A DNA stretch of 64,000 nucleotides from Rathayibacter sp. VKM Ac-2760. GTDB taxonomy: Bacteria > Actinomycetota > Actinomycetes > Actinomycetales > Microbacteriaceae. The stretch lies in the NCBI RefSeq assembly GCF_009834185.1, contig NZ_CP047175.1:1-64000 (forward strand), read 5' to 3'. Shown piece by piece: positions 25,942-34,215 of the stretch. The position numbers and the translations under genes are program-made. Each line of letters starts with the position of its first letter. Positions within the stretch are counted from its first letter, which is position 1. Below the pieces are notes generated by a model, which saw only the letters and a program-made list of their open reading frames with translations, was not told the DNA's origin and did not search any database.

Positions 25942-27855
25942 CTAGGCAGCGGTGGAGGACCACCAGAGCGATCCGGGGGCGAGCATGCCGGTGCGTCCCC
26001 AGTGCAGCGCCTCGCGGTGATCGCCGCGGCCGGCGGCGTCGCGGGGGTAGAGCGGCCAGACGCGCTCACCGAGAGTGGTGTCCTCGAACAAGGGTCGGCT
26101 CGACACGTGTCGGCGGCGCGGGCGTTGCCTGGGGGAGGAGGAGCGGTGGGTCAGCTCGGCTTGCCACCAGGCCCAGACCTCGCGCTCGACGCCGTATCGG
26201 TGGGCTCGATCTGCGAGGGCTCCGTCGACGCCGAGGATGCGAGCTGCGGCAGTGCGGAGGTCGCGCTTGGCGCGGGTCCACCCAATCGTGTGCTTGATGA
26301 TCAGCCGGTGTGTGCGCAGGCGGGAGAGGGCGGTGGCGGCGGTGCGGGTGGTGACTCCGAGCAGCGTGGCGGCGGCGTCGAGGGCGAGGGTGCCTTCGCG
26401 GCGCAGCAGCGCGTAGGCCTTTCCTGCCAGGTGTCCCAGGCCGGCGCGGGTGAAGAGGTCGTGTCGGGTGTCGGTGAGGTCGGCTTCGAGCATGGTGAGG
26501 AGCATGGTTCGTTCGGTGAAGATCGGCCCGGGGGGGCGGGGGTTATTAATGGTTGTGACCGGACCTTGCAGAAAGCCTGTGGAGAAGTACTCGGACAGTC
26601 GCCATTCGCTGGCGTTCGAGCCGTCCGCGCGGACGGCGAGCTGCACGTAGCCGTCCTCGCGCAGCGTCCGCAGGGCGCTGGCGGCCGTGGTGCGGCCCAG
26701 GCCCGCGAGGAGGGCGAGGTCTCGGATGGACGCGGCGACGGTGCGCTTGCCGGTGTGCAGGGTGAGGTAGGCCAGGGCGGTGAGGATCGTCTTCTCCGAC
26801 GTCGCCCGCTCACTCCGCCCCCACCGGCCCGGGCTTACCCGGAACCGCTCGAGGAGAGCGCTGACGGCGCCGACAAGGCTCTCCAGCTCCACCAGGTCGC
26901 CCGGCTCGCGCTCGGACGGGAGAACGGCGTGCAGCGCCGCGTACTGGAGCGCCTTCTGCCACTGCCGCGTCAGACGCTCGGCCGCTTCGTCGCGCGAGCG
27001 CGGGCGGCGGTGACTGCGACCGGTGTTCTTGGTCCGAAAGTGCTCCATCCCGGGAGCTGTCCGAGCGGCGTGCTCGACGTCGGTCAGGGACCAGCCGGCG
27101 TGAGCCGCCGAGAGCAGGCACATGAACGCCGTCCACGACGGATTCGCACCGCCACCCGCCGTCGCCATGTGCCCCGCGCCGGCAGCGCTGAGCTGGCGGT
27201 GCGCCCGATGCGCAGTGGTCGCGGCGACCGGGGGAGCGGCGTCGATGGCGCGCGGCGGGCGGGACGCTTGCAGCACAGCGGTCACGGCCTCGATAGCGGC
27301 CGCGGTGACGGTCGCATCCAGCAGCTCCTCCGCGCGACCGCGCAGAACGCTCGAGAAGCTGCCGTCGCGGTGCGGGGACAGCGGAGGTCGAGCGGCGCCG
27401 GTGCGGGGATTGCAGAGCATCCCGTGATCCAGCGTGCGGAAGTTCGCGCGAGCAGCGATCGCCAACCGAGCCACCAACTCGGCTGGCGCACCCTCGGTGA
27501 GTGCGATCCACAGGTGCCGGCCGCCGGTCCCAGAGGACTGGCACACGAGATGAGCGACCTGGTGCGCGTCCAGAACGGCGGAGAGAGCGTCACAGTCGTC
27601 CGCAGCCTGCTCCATGAGGTCCGCGTCGACGCCGTGGGAGTCCTTGCCGTCAAAGTCGAAGCAGAGCAGCCGGAACGCTCCTGCGTCATCTGCGAGGTAG
27701 ATCGCCCACGGGGCGGCCGGCGCGGCAGGGGAGACAGGGAAGGCGACCGGGTAGGCGTTCTCGTCCAGGCGTCCGTAGGCGTCTCGGCGCATCGTCCGCA
27801 CGTGGTCACGTGGGCTTAGCCGACGCGACAATGACCATGCCTCGCCCGCCATCAT
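25942..27855 (-). CDS. Plasmid replication / primase-like protein
   Basis: About 637 residues from the ATG pair at 27855. The N-terminal region (about 50-200) looks like an archaeo-eukaryotic-type primase or TOTE-type replicase domain: RLLCFDFDGKD with acidic metal-binding residues, CQSSGTGGRHLWIAL as the conserved SGxGxH-like block, and an HGMLCNPRTGAARPPLSPHRDGS segment. The rest holds helix-turn-helix-like segments (TVAASIRDLALLAGLGRTTAASALRTL and AATLLGVTTRTAATALSRLRTHRLI). Such proteins initiate or prime plasmid replication. The start is unsure because no ribosome site precedes 27855; a strong GGAGGAGG lies further upstream at about 27921. The leader is overlapped by a likely antisense RNA. 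Confidence 0.75.
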   Translation of the reverse strand: MMAGEAWSLSRRLSPRDHVRTMRRDAYGRLDENAYPVAFPVSPAAPAAPWAIYLADDAGAFRLLCFDFDGKDSHGVDADLMEQAADDCDALSAVLDAHQVAHLVCQSSGTGGRHLWIALTEGAPAELVARLAIAARANFRTLDHGMLCNPRTGAARPPLSPHRDGSFSSVLRGRAEELLDATVTAAAIEAVTAVLQASRPPRAIDAAPPVAATTAHRAHRQLSAAGAGHMATAGGGANPSWTAFMCLLSAAHAGWSLTDVEHAARTAPGMEHFRTKNTGRSHRRPRSRDEAAERLTRQWQKALQYAALHAVLPSEREPGDLVELESLVGAVSALLERFRVSPGRWGRSERATSEKTILTALAYLTLHTGKRTVAASIRDLALLAGLGRTTAASALRTLREDGYVQLAVRADGSNASEWRLSEYFSTGFLQGPVTTINNPRPPGPIFTERTMLLTMLEADLTDTRHDLFTRAGLGHLAGKAYALLRREGTLALDAAATLLGVTTRTAATALSRLRTHRLIIKHTIGWTRAKRDLRTAAARILGVDGALADRAHRYGVEREVWAWWQAELTHRSSSPRQRPRRRHVSSRPLFEDTTLGERVWPLYPRDAAGRGDHREALHWGRTGMLAPGSLWWSSTAA

Positions 27856-27906
27856 CGGCGTGATTTGGCGCGCCGGACCTGTTGGTGCAGATTCGGCAAA
27901 ATTGGG

Positions 27907-28061
27907 TACTATGAGGTCACCTCCTCCTCGCGGGGGTGGGTACAACAGAGGGCCGGCTGGTAACCGGATCGCTGTTGGAACTAGCTCGAACCTCTGGGCC
28001 TGGCAGCTGTGAGGGTTTGAGCTACGGAACTTGATGGGCCCGCCTACCGGCGGGCCCTTTT
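27907..28061 (+). ncRNA. Candidate antisense RNA over the replication-gene leader
   Basis: A possible promoter (TTGGTG at about 27882, TACTAT at 27907-27912) precedes about 140 bases without an ORF that end in a strong terminator (28036-28061). The transcript would run antisense to the leader of the replication gene, like the counter-transcribed RNAs that control plasmid copy number. The -35/-10 spacing of 19 is long, so the promoter is uncertain. The range given includes the -10 element. Confidence 0.5.
28036..28061 (+). terminator. Rho-independent terminator
   Basis: Perfect 9-bp stem GGGCCCGCC (28036-28044) with GGCGGGCCC (28049-28057), loop TACC, followed by TTTT and more T-rich sequence on the plus strand. 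There is no T-run on the minus-strand side, so it ends a plus-strand transcript. Confidence 0.85.
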
Positions 28062-28064
28062 CGT

Positions 28065-28304
28065 TTAAGCGACTTGGGCGATCGGCCACTCCTGCTGCTC
28101 GTAGTCGTGATCCGGGGCGATTTCAACCGGGGCAAGTTCAGGCGCGCCAAGGGCATGGCACAGGTACGCCGCGGCAAGATCCCCGTACGGAATCCCCCTG
28201 CGGTCAGCTTCTGCCCGGATACGTGCACCGACGGTCATCGGTGGACGCACCTTCATCGTGTCGCGATCGCCCTTCGACGGTCGTCCGATCTTCGCGCTAG
28301 CCAT
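28065..28304 (-). CDS. Small plasmid protein upstream of the replication gene
   Basis: 79 residues from the ATG at 28304. The sequence opens MASAKIGRPSKGDRDTM and continues with a short strand-helix-helix pattern (MTVGARIRAEADRRGIPYGDLAAAYLCHAL), which could be a ribbon-helix-helix or other small DNA-binding fold. The acidic C-terminus is EIAPDHDYEQQEW. It lies just upstream of, and in the same direction as, the replication gene, so a copy-number or transcription regulator is plausible. A CTAG-type palindrome lies 113 bases upstream. Confidence 0.65.
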   Translation of the reverse strand: MASAKIGRPSKGDRDTMKVRPPMTVGARIRAEADRRGIPYGDLAAAYLCHALGAPELAPVEIAPDHDYEQQEWPIAQVA

Positions 28305-28416
28305 GGACCTATTAACACCGAAGTTCCGGGAACCGAAAGGATTGACGAGGGCGTGTCGCATCAAGACCCCCCTCCCGGCTCGCTCACGCGACCTCGTTCG
28401 GCCCGCAGGGATGATT

Positions 28417-28430
28417 CTAGCCATGCCTAG
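28417..28430. promoter_or_regulatory. Palindrome of the CTAGGCATGCCTAG family
   Basis: CTAGCCATGCCTAG, one mismatch to the shared palindrome. It lies upstream of the minus-strand gene at 28065-28304, in a 286-base gap with no other feature seen. Confidence 0.6.
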
Positions 28431-28590
28431 CCCAAGGGATCTAGCGAAACAGCTGACGCACGGATGTCACGCCCACGACCACCGAGGAGCCCGTGTAAGA
28501 GCGCAGGTGGGGGCGGTCGCTCCGTCCCAATTTGACTCAGCGCTTCATGCTGGTGGCCTCAGCTGGCGCGGTGAGAGGCCCGACACACAG

Positions 28591-29739
28591 CTATCCGCGC
28601 GAAAGAAGCGCCACGGCTCGGCGTAGCAAGCCGTGGCGGAACGCGCGCGCAAGGCTCGTCTCGCCGTTGCAGAACCGGAAGAAGTAGTTGGCTCCGAGTC
28701 GCGAGTGAGCGGTGACGAGGTGGACGAGCGCGGAGCGCTTCTCGAAGAAGCGGAGAAGCGACGACCCTGCACTGATCTCCGGTTCGAGCTCTCGAGTGAT
28801 CTGCACGGAGTAGTCGGCCAGGGCAGCACCGTCTCCGGCCGCTGCGGCCGCGGCCGCTGTGCCGGCCCAGGTCCCGGAGCGCAGAGCAAAGCTGATGCCT
28901 TCCCGAGTCCACGGCTCGAGGAGACCTGCCGTCTCTCCGGCCACGAGGACGTGGCCGCGGTAGGACGGCGTTCCCACCTTGCGCCATTGAGTCAGGTGCC
29001 CGCTCTCGTGCAGCGGGGGAGTGGTCGCCATGCCGAGCCGAGAGAGCCACTTGTTGAGGTACTCGCGGGTGTGCGGAGCATTGCCTTTGGCCTCGATGAC
29101 GCCGACCGTGAGGGAGTCCTTCTTGGGAAACACCCAGGCGTAGGTGCCCGGGCGAGGACCCCAGTCGAGCAGAGCGGTGTTGCGCCAGTGGTCGCCCTTG
29201 GGCATCGGGATTTCAGCTTCAAGGCCGAGGTCGGCCTGTTCAATCTCGACCCCCACGTATCGGCCGATTCGACCACCGGAGCCGTCTGCGCCGACAACTA
29301 TGTTGGCCGTGAAGGTGCCCTTGTCCGATGTGAGCGTGACGAGGCTGTCCGCTTCGCTGATCGAGCGGACGTTGACACCATCACGGAACTCGGCGCCGGC
29401 CACAATGGCGGCATCGACGTTCTGCTGATCGAACGTCTCCCGCTGGACCATCACAAGCGCGGCGTCCGGGCCAGAACGCCGAGTGATGCGGCCCATGTGG
29501 CGAGAAAATCCGACTGCGCTGATGCTGCGGTCGAAGTCGTAGGAGACACCCGGCGCGAGGTAGTTGCGGGAGACCCCAATGAGTCCGCCTCCGCATGTCT
29601 TGTACCGAGGGAAGCGGGCCTTGTCGAGGAGGAGCACACGCGCTCCATGATCGGCGGCGACGCGTGCTGCGCTGGCGCCTGCCGGCCCTGCACCGACGAC
29701 GACGACGTCCCAGTGATTGTCGGCGGTCTCGTGTGTCAT
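28591..29739 (-). CDS. FAD-dependent oxidoreductase, geranylgeranyl reductase family
   Basis: 382 residues from the ATG at 29739. The N-terminus has the dinucleotide-binding DVVVVGAGPAGASAARVAADHGARVLLLDK (GxGxxG with the acidic end), then PRYKTCGGGLIG, typical of geranylgeranyl-reductase-family flavoproteins. GADGSGGRIGR (about 155) and HVLVAGETAGLLEPWTREGI (about 275) are the GD-type FAD ribose-binding motifs. These enzymes reduce isoprenoid double bonds or act on related lipid-like substrates; the substrate here is unknown. It stands alone between plasmid maintenance and transfer regulation genes. The CTAG palindrome at 29795 lies between it and the divergent ImmA gene. Confidence 0.85.
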   Translation of the reverse strand: MTHETADNHWDVVVVGAGPAGASAARVAADHGARVLLLDKARFPRYKTCGGGLIGVSRNYLAPGVSYDFDRSISAVGFSRHMGRITRRSGPDAALVMVQRETFDQQNVDAAIVAGAEFRDGVNVRSISEADSLVTLTSDKGTFTANIVVGADGSGGRIGRYVGVEIEQADLGLEAEIPMPKGDHWRNTALLDWGPRPGTYAWVFPKKDSLTVGVIEAKGNAPHTREYLNKWLSRLGMATTPPLHESGHLTQWRKVGTPSYRGHVLVAGETAGLLEPWTREGISFALRSGTWAGTAAAAAAAGDGAALADYSVQITRELEPEISAGSSLLRFFEKRSALVHLVTAHSRLGANYFFRFCNGETSLARAFRHGLLRRAVALLSRG

Positions 29740-29794
29740 GGGGCAGAAGTCTATGGCGGCGAGCTCCCAGGCTCCGGTCAACTCCACCGTTGAC

Positions 29795-29808
29795 CTAGGC
29801 ATGGCTAT
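29795..29808. promoter_or_regulatory. Palindrome of the CTAGGCATGCCTAG family, divergent promoter
   Basis: CTAGGCATGGCTAT, 12 of 14 matches. It sits between the divergent FAD oxidoreductase (start 29739) and the ImmA operon (start 29869), and overlaps a TATAAA that could be a -10 element for the ImmA operon. Confidence 0.6.
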
Positions 29809-29868
29809 AAAGTTGCAGCTTGCTCGTTACCGAGACGTGATGAGCGACGAACCAAGCGGGAGTGTCAG

Positions 29869-30381
29869 ATGAACCACCGGCAGCGCAGAGCAGAGGTCCA
29901 GCAGCTCGTCAGGGATCGTGGCATCCCGGAGGCAGTGAGCTTCGAGGAGCTGGTGAAGCACGTCGAGCGGTACCGAGGGACAAAGATCCTGTTCAAGCAG
30001 GACCCTCGCCTCAACGGCGAGCGAGTGTGTGGCGCGTGGACCGGCGACCCGACAACTCGCATCGACACGGTGCATGTCCCGGCTGACGCGAAGACCGAGG
30101 TGCAGCTCTTCATCGCCGGTCACGAACTCGGTCACATGCTGGCTGAGAAGCCTGGCTCCGAAACGAGGCTCGGTGACGATCCGCGCGTGCAGGAGTTCCT
30201 CGCATCTGTGCTCAACCCGGGCAGAGTGGTCCCGTACGCATTCCAGGGCATCGACGACCTCACGAACGAGCGCGAAGCGCGGGCTGAGGCGATCGGGGAT
30301 CTGCTGGTGCTGCGCATCCTCCGCGGGCGTCGACGGCACGCGAATCGCGACTTCAAGTTCGAGCAAGTCTTCGCCGGATGA
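29869..30381 (+). CDS. ImmA/IrrE-family metallopeptidase
   Basis: 170-residue cytoplasmic zinc protease. The active site is HELGHML (about 85-91). The downstream acidic region NEREARAEAIGDLLV (about 139-153) supplies the further ligand Glu expected in this family. ImmA of ICEBs1 cleaves the ImmR repressor to switch on transfer, and IrrE/PprI similarly cleaves DdrO. Here the gene is coupled by overlapping stops and starts to a membrane protein and then an HTH regulator, giving a three-gene set just upstream of the conjugation operon. Confidence 0.9.
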   Translation: MNHRQRRAEVQQLVRDRGIPEAVSFEELVKHVERYRGTKILFKQDPRLNGERVCGAWTGDPTTRIDTVHVPADAKTEVQLFIAGHELGHMLAEKPGSETRLGDDPRVQEFLASVLNPGRVVPYAFQGIDDLTNEREARAEAIGDLLVLRILRGRRRHANRDFKFEQVFAG

Positions 30382-31448
30382 GCGTTGTCGACGCCGCAAC
30401 CAGCGTTGCGACGTGGCTTGGCCGGATGAGCTTCATCGACGCCGCGACAATCGCGGTCACCTGGGTGGCCGCTGCTTCAACCCTTCGGAAGAAGATGCGC
30501 GAGAAGCGCTCCATGCTGCCGTCGGGCGTCGTGCTGTGGACCATCGCGTGCACCTTGCAGGTCGACGTTGTCTACGACTCCGTTGACACCTGGCTCGGCG
30601 GATCGAACATCACGAACTTGATCTACCGAGCACTCGTCATCATGGCTCTGGGGTGCCTCGAGGTGATGGTGATCCGAGCGACGCGAGGGCGTGGCACCCC
30701 TTGGGAAGCGCTCGTCGCAGCGGTGGTCGTGGCGATGGTCGCCCTACAGAGCCTTCTCTTCGCTCTCAGCTCATGGCCAACCACCGACACGTACCTGTCT
30801 GCGTACGGCGGGGAAATCGGTCGCGAGCTGTTCTGGAACGTGATGCCGATCTGCATCGGTGCGTTCTCCGTCCACGTGATCCTCACCGTGGGAGCCGAGT
30901 GGCGGGCGCACTCGGTCCGGGCAACACGCTGGGGGCTGGCGTTGATCGGCTTTGCAGCGGCCCTCGATCTGCTGTGGCTCGTAGAGAATCTGGCAACGAG
31001 CGCGTACCGCGTAGTGGGGGATCCGGGGTTCTTCCTCGGCCCGAACGGCGATGTCGTCGGCGCATGGCTCGTCGGTACGATGATCGCCTGTACAGGGCTA
31101 GGAGTGGCCGTCGCATCCGCGGAGACGCTCGTAGATCACCTGTGGATGCGTCTACTACTGGTTCGGGCCACTCCGGTCTGGAGCCGGACTATCAAGTCGG
31201 CACCCGAGCTGACATTGACGGGTAGTGCGGGACTGGCGAGCTCGATCTTCACCCTGGAAGTCGAGCACGTCCTCTATAGAAGGTGGAAAGAGATGCTCGA
31301 CTGCGAAAGAGCAGGAAAATTCGTTCCGACGAGCGCGGAGCGCGAACTCCTAAACGAGATCGCGCGGACGCTCGGCGGCACCACCGAACGGACTCCGCAG
31401 CGCGAGCACGCCGGCATCAGCGGGCTTCTGAGTCTAGGGCGAGCGTGA
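30378..31448 (+). CDS. Multi-pass membrane protein (MAB_1171c-like)
   Basis: 356 residues, overlapping the ImmA stop by 4 bases (ATGA). About seven hydrophobic segments span residues about 18-250, for example IYRALVIMALGCLEVMVI, ALVAAVVVAMVALQSLLFAL, IGAFSVHVILTVGAEW and WLVGTMIACTGLGVAVA. They are followed by a soluble helical C-terminus of about 100 residues ending in GISGLLSLGRA. This arrangement matches the MAB_1171c-type putative transporter family, commonly encoded beside ImmA/IrrE proteases and HTH regulators in actinobacteria. Its substrate or signal is not known; a membrane sensor that informs the protease is possible. Confidence 0.75.
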   Translation: MSVVDAATSVATWLGRMSFIDAATIAVTWVAAASTLRKKMREKRSMLPSGVVLWTIACTLQVDVVYDSVDTWLGGSNITNLIYRALVIMALGCLEVMVIRATRGRGTPWEALVAAVVVAMVALQSLLFALSSWPTTDTYLSAYGGEIGRELFWNVMPICIGAFSVHVILTVGAEWRAHSVRATRWGLALIGFAAALDLLWLVENLATSAYRVVGDPGFFLGPNGDVVGAWLVGTMIACTGLGVAVASAETLVDHLWMRLLLVRATPVWSRTIKSAPELTLTGSAGLASSIFTLEVEHVLYRRWKEMLDCERAGKFVPTSAERELLNEIARTLGGTTERTPQREHAGISGLLSLGRA

Positions 31449-31909
31449 TGAGCGACACCGACTGGTACTCGCCAGAGCAGAGGCACGAGAGAGCGGAGCT
31501 CGCTCGTAAGTTGAATCTGCTCATGGACGTCATCGTCGCGGACGACGGCAAGCCGACGAGCTATCGCGCTCTCGCCACGTTCCTAGAAGCACGCGGCATC
31601 AAGCTGAGCCGCGCCCGCTGGACATACATGACGAGCGGCAACCGCTACGTCGTCAACGACACGAAGCTACTGAGCGGCATCGCGGAGTTCTTCGAGGTCG
31701 ACTCGAGCTACCTGATCGGGTCGGACAACGACGAGATCCCGGCGAAGGTCGAGGCCGCGTTGCAGTTCGTGCGAGCGGAACGCCTCGGAGCCGTGCGCCT
31801 GTTCGCTGCGCGCAAGCTCGGTGAGGTGTCCCCGGAGACGTTGGCGAAACTGACAGCGATCCTGGACGAGGCAGCTCAGGGAACCGAACGGGCACCCTCC
31901 ACCGAGTAG
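31448..31909 (+). CDS. XRE-like HTH transcription regulator
   Basis: 153 residues; ATG at 31448 overlaps the preceding stop by one base. Residues about 25-95 fit a lambda-repressor-like helix-turn-helix: SYRALATFLEARGIKLSRARWTYMTSG, then LSGIAEFFEVDSSYLIG, a typical end of the HTH_3 fold. The C-terminal helices (RLGAVRLFAARKLGEVSPETLAKLTAILDEA) probably mediate dimerisation and could be the protease target. It lies just before two CTAG palindromes that precede the transfer operon. It is the likely repressor of transfer and the likely target of the ImmA protease (inference). Confidence 0.8.
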   Translation: MSDTDWYSPEQRHERAELARKLNLLMDVIVADDGKPTSYRALATFLEARGIKLSRARWTYMTSGNRYVVNDTKLLSGIAEFFEVDSSYLIGSDNDEIPAKVEAALQFVRAERLGAVRLFAARKLGEVSPETLAKLTAILDEAAQGTERAPSTE

Positions 31910-31924
31910 CCTCAAAATTGTTTG

Positions 31925-31960
31925 CTAGGCATGCCTAGAAATTTTCCTAGGCATGCCTAG
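31925..31960. promoter_or_regulatory. Two perfect CTAGGCATGCCTAG operators before the transfer operon
   Basis: Perfect 14-bp palindromes at 31925-31938 and 31947-31960. Their centres are 22 bases apart, about two helical turns, so two dimers could bind on one face. They lie 77 bases before the first transfer gene (32037). A further inverted repeat GAGCT..AGCTC follows (31961-31974). Confidence 0.8.
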
Positions 31961-32036
31961 GAGCTGTTAAGCTCGCTCCCGTAGGTCGACAGCGGGAACC
32001 CCCGCGCTGCGCCCACAGCGATGGGAGCAGCAGCCG

Positions 32037-32606
32037 ATGGTCCGACTGGGCATGAGTTCATGTGCGACGGCGGAGGCCGTCCTCGGGATCGCCTCGGTAC
32101 TGGCACTGTCGGGCTGCACCACCGCATCTACCCCCGTCGACGCGGCCGACCCGAACGCGCCCGCGTCGACGGGGACGACCTCGGCTCCGCCAGTCGTCGG
32201 CGCTCCGACGTCGACCGCAGAGGTGCCGGCAACTGGCACTGACGACGAGTCGGTGCCCCACGACCACGACGTCCCCACCGACCACTCCGCGGAAGCAGAC
32301 ACGACGGCACTCGCGACGCGAGCGACGTCGCTGTACTGCCGGCCGGGTCTCGATTACGACACCTGGATTAACGAGCTGTATCCGGTGCTCTCGCAGCAGG
32401 CGGCCGTCGCCTACGAGACGGTCGACCCCGCGAACGTGCCCTGCACGACCCTCACCGACGCAGCGTCGGTCCGGGACGGGGACGGCGCCTTCACGATGCG
32501 GATCCTGGTTCCCACGGATGCGGGGGAGTACTCCGTGTACGTCCACCGCACCGTCGAGACCGGTCCATGGGCTGTCGAGCAGATCACCCCCCTGGCGTCG
32601 GAGTAG
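32037..32606 (+). CDS. Conjugation-operon lipoprotein
   Basis: 189 residues. A signal peptide with lipobox LALSGC places a lipidated Cys near residue 26. A Pro/Thr/Ser-rich linker (about 28-80) leads to a small C-terminal domain of about 100 residues with two cysteines (LYCRPGL and VPCTTL) that could pair. AGCAGCCG precedes the ATG at 32037. As the first gene after the operators it probably opens the transfer operon and may support the secretion channel outside the membrane. No named family. Confidence 0.75.
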   Translation: MVRLGMSSCATAEAVLGIASVLALSGCTTASTPVDAADPNAPASTGTTSAPPVVGAPTSTAEVPATGTDDESVPHDHDVPTDHSAEADTTALATRATSLYCRPGLDYDTWINELYPVLSQQAAVAYETVDPANVPCTTLTDAASVRDGDGAFTMRILVPTDAGEYSVYVHRTVETGPWAVEQITPLASE

Positions 32607-32610
32607 CCCG

Positions 32611-33786
32611 GTGGCGAAGGGGGGAATGGGGGTTCTCGCGGCGGTCCTGGCACCGCTTCTCGCGATCGCACTGCTGCTCTGGCTGCTGTTCTTCGGCGCC
32701 GCTGAGGACGCGGCCGCAGCATGCCTGCCTGGCGGCGGACCGGTGAACGTATCCGCGATCCCCGCGGACGCGAAGGTCGGCGCCTACGGTCACGACCAGC
32801 TCGTCAACGCAGCACTGATCGTCAACGCTGGCGCCGCGAAGGGCCTCGGCGCCGATGGTCAGACCCTCGGCGTGCAGACGGCGATCGGGGAGTCCTCGCT
32901 GGTGAACATCAGCTACGGCGACGGCGCGATCAACCCGGACGGGTCGGTCGCTGACTCGATCGGCCTGTTCCAGCAGCAGTCGAGCTGGGGCACCGTCGAG
33001 CAGCGGATGGACCCGACGACCTCGGCCGGCTTCTTCTACGACCGCCTCGTGGCCGTCGAGGGCTGGCAGGCGATGGAACCGTCCATCGCGATCAACAAGG
33101 TCCAGCGCAACGCCGACCCGAACCACTACACGAAGTACCGCGCCGACGCCGTGGCGATCATGACCTACCTCAACAGCCTCGGCAGCAGCACGATCGCGCC
33201 GACGACGGCGGCGCCGGTGGGTGTTCCGTCGACGCCGATCGGCACGGCGCCCGCCTCACCGGCGCCGGTCGGTGGATGCGTCGCTGTGTCCGGCGATGCG
33301 CAGGCTCTCGCAGCGAACCTCGTCGCGGCGATGGACGCCGGCAACCTGATCCTTCTCGAGGACCGGTACGCGCAGCAGATCCGCGACATGGCTGCGGGCA
33401 CCCCCAAGGAGAACTGCGCGATCGATGTCCGCATTCTCCAGATCATCACGATCGCCCTGAACACGTTCGGGAAGATCGGCGTCTCCGACCTCAACCGCCA
33501 GTGCACGGGCTCGCTCCTGGGCGCCGGCACGGGTTCCTCGCACTGGATGAACGGCGGCGGCAACGCCGTGGACTTCTACAGCTTCGCCGGCACCGCCACG
33601 ACCGGCTGCGACCCCAACGCCCTCCAGCTCCTCGACGTCCTGGACCCGCAGGTGCCGCAGGGCTCGCGTGCGGGCCAGATCCAGTGCCGCTCGACCACGT
33701 ACCAGCACATCACCCAGTTCGGTGACACCCCGAACCACCTGCACTTCGACGTCGCCTACGCCGACGGCCCCCTCACCACCGGATAA
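32611..33786 (+). CDS. VirB1-like cell-wall hydrolase with peptidase-type C-terminal domain
   Basis: 391 residues from the GTG at 32611. One membrane segment (about 8-32) anchors the protein outside the cell. Residues about 60-170 look like a lytic-transglycosylase-type domain of actinobacterial transfer systems: TLGVQTAIGESSL with the catalytic Glu, DSIGLFQQQSSWG, RMDPTTSAGFFY and VQRNADPNHYTKY. The C-terminal part (about 260-391) carries SSHWMNGGGNAVDF and NHLHFDV, like the SxHxxGxAxD / HxH zinc sites of M15 carboxypeptidases. It should open the peptidoglycan for the secretion channel. ATG at 32626 is an alternative start. Confidence 0.82.
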   Translation: MAKGGMGVLAAVLAPLLAIALLLWLLFFGAAEDAAAACLPGGGPVNVSAIPADAKVGAYGHDQLVNAALIVNAGAAKGLGADGQTLGVQTAIGESSLVNISYGDGAINPDGSVADSIGLFQQQSSWGTVEQRMDPTTSAGFFYDRLVAVEGWQAMEPSIAINKVQRNADPNHYTKYRADAVAIMTYLNSLGSSTIAPTTAAPVGVPSTPIGTAPASPAPVGGCVAVSGDAQALAANLVAAMDAGNLILLEDRYAQQIRDMAAGTPKENCAIDVRILQIITIALNTFGKIGVSDLNRQCTGSLLGAGTGSSHWMNGGGNAVDFYSFAGTATTGCDPNALQLLDVLDPQVPQGSRAGQIQCRSTTYQHITQFGDTPNHLHFDVAYADGPLTTG

Positions 33787-33858
33787 CCGGACCCTTTCGA
33801 CGCCGCAACCGCGGCGCCGATCACCCCGCACCACCCACCACGAAACGGAGCACACACC

Positions 33859-34167
33859 ATGTCTGTCCTCATCTCGGCAGCGGCCGACATCCTCACCACC
33901 GCGGGCGCGCTCGGCGCCGTCGTCCCGGACCCGGGCCCCGGCGGCATGCCCCCCGGATTCGATTCCTTCACCACCGTCATGGGCTGGGCCAAGTGGGTCG
34001 GCCTCGGCGTCGCCGTCGTCGGCCTGATCATCCTCGGCGTCACCATGACCGTCTCCGCCCGACGCGGCGAAGGCGGCGAAATCGGTGGCTGGCTCGGCCG
34101 CCTGCTCGTCGGCGTGATCATCGTGTCCGCCGCGTTCACGATCGTCGGCTTCCTCATGGGCGGCTAG
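33859..34167 (+). CDS. VirB2-like small membrane protein
   Basis: 102 residues with two hydrophobic segments (about 45-65 and 80-100) around a short basic loop (SARRGEGGEIGG). This is the architecture of VirB2/TrbC pilin-like proteins. The glycine/proline-rich N-terminus contains no clear Sec cleavage site. ATG at 33859 follows AACGGAGCA. Its position before VirB8-like and VirB6-like genes fits a type IV secretion subunit. Confidence 0.7.
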   Translation: MSVLISAAADILTTAGALGAVVPDPGPGGMPPGFDSFTTVMGWAKWVGLGVAVVGLIILGVTMTVSARRGEGGEIGGWLGRLLVGVIIVSAAFTIVGFLMGG

Positions 34168-34215
34168 CGTCCGGGAAACCATCACGACAGCACCGATAGG
34201 AAGGCAAGGGACGTC

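Noticed and set aside
25810..27819. Long plus-strand open frame (669 codons) opposite the replication gene
   Set aside because: Low-complexity Gly/Arg/Val composition and no domain; it is the antisense shadow of the minus-strand replication protein in high-GC DNA.
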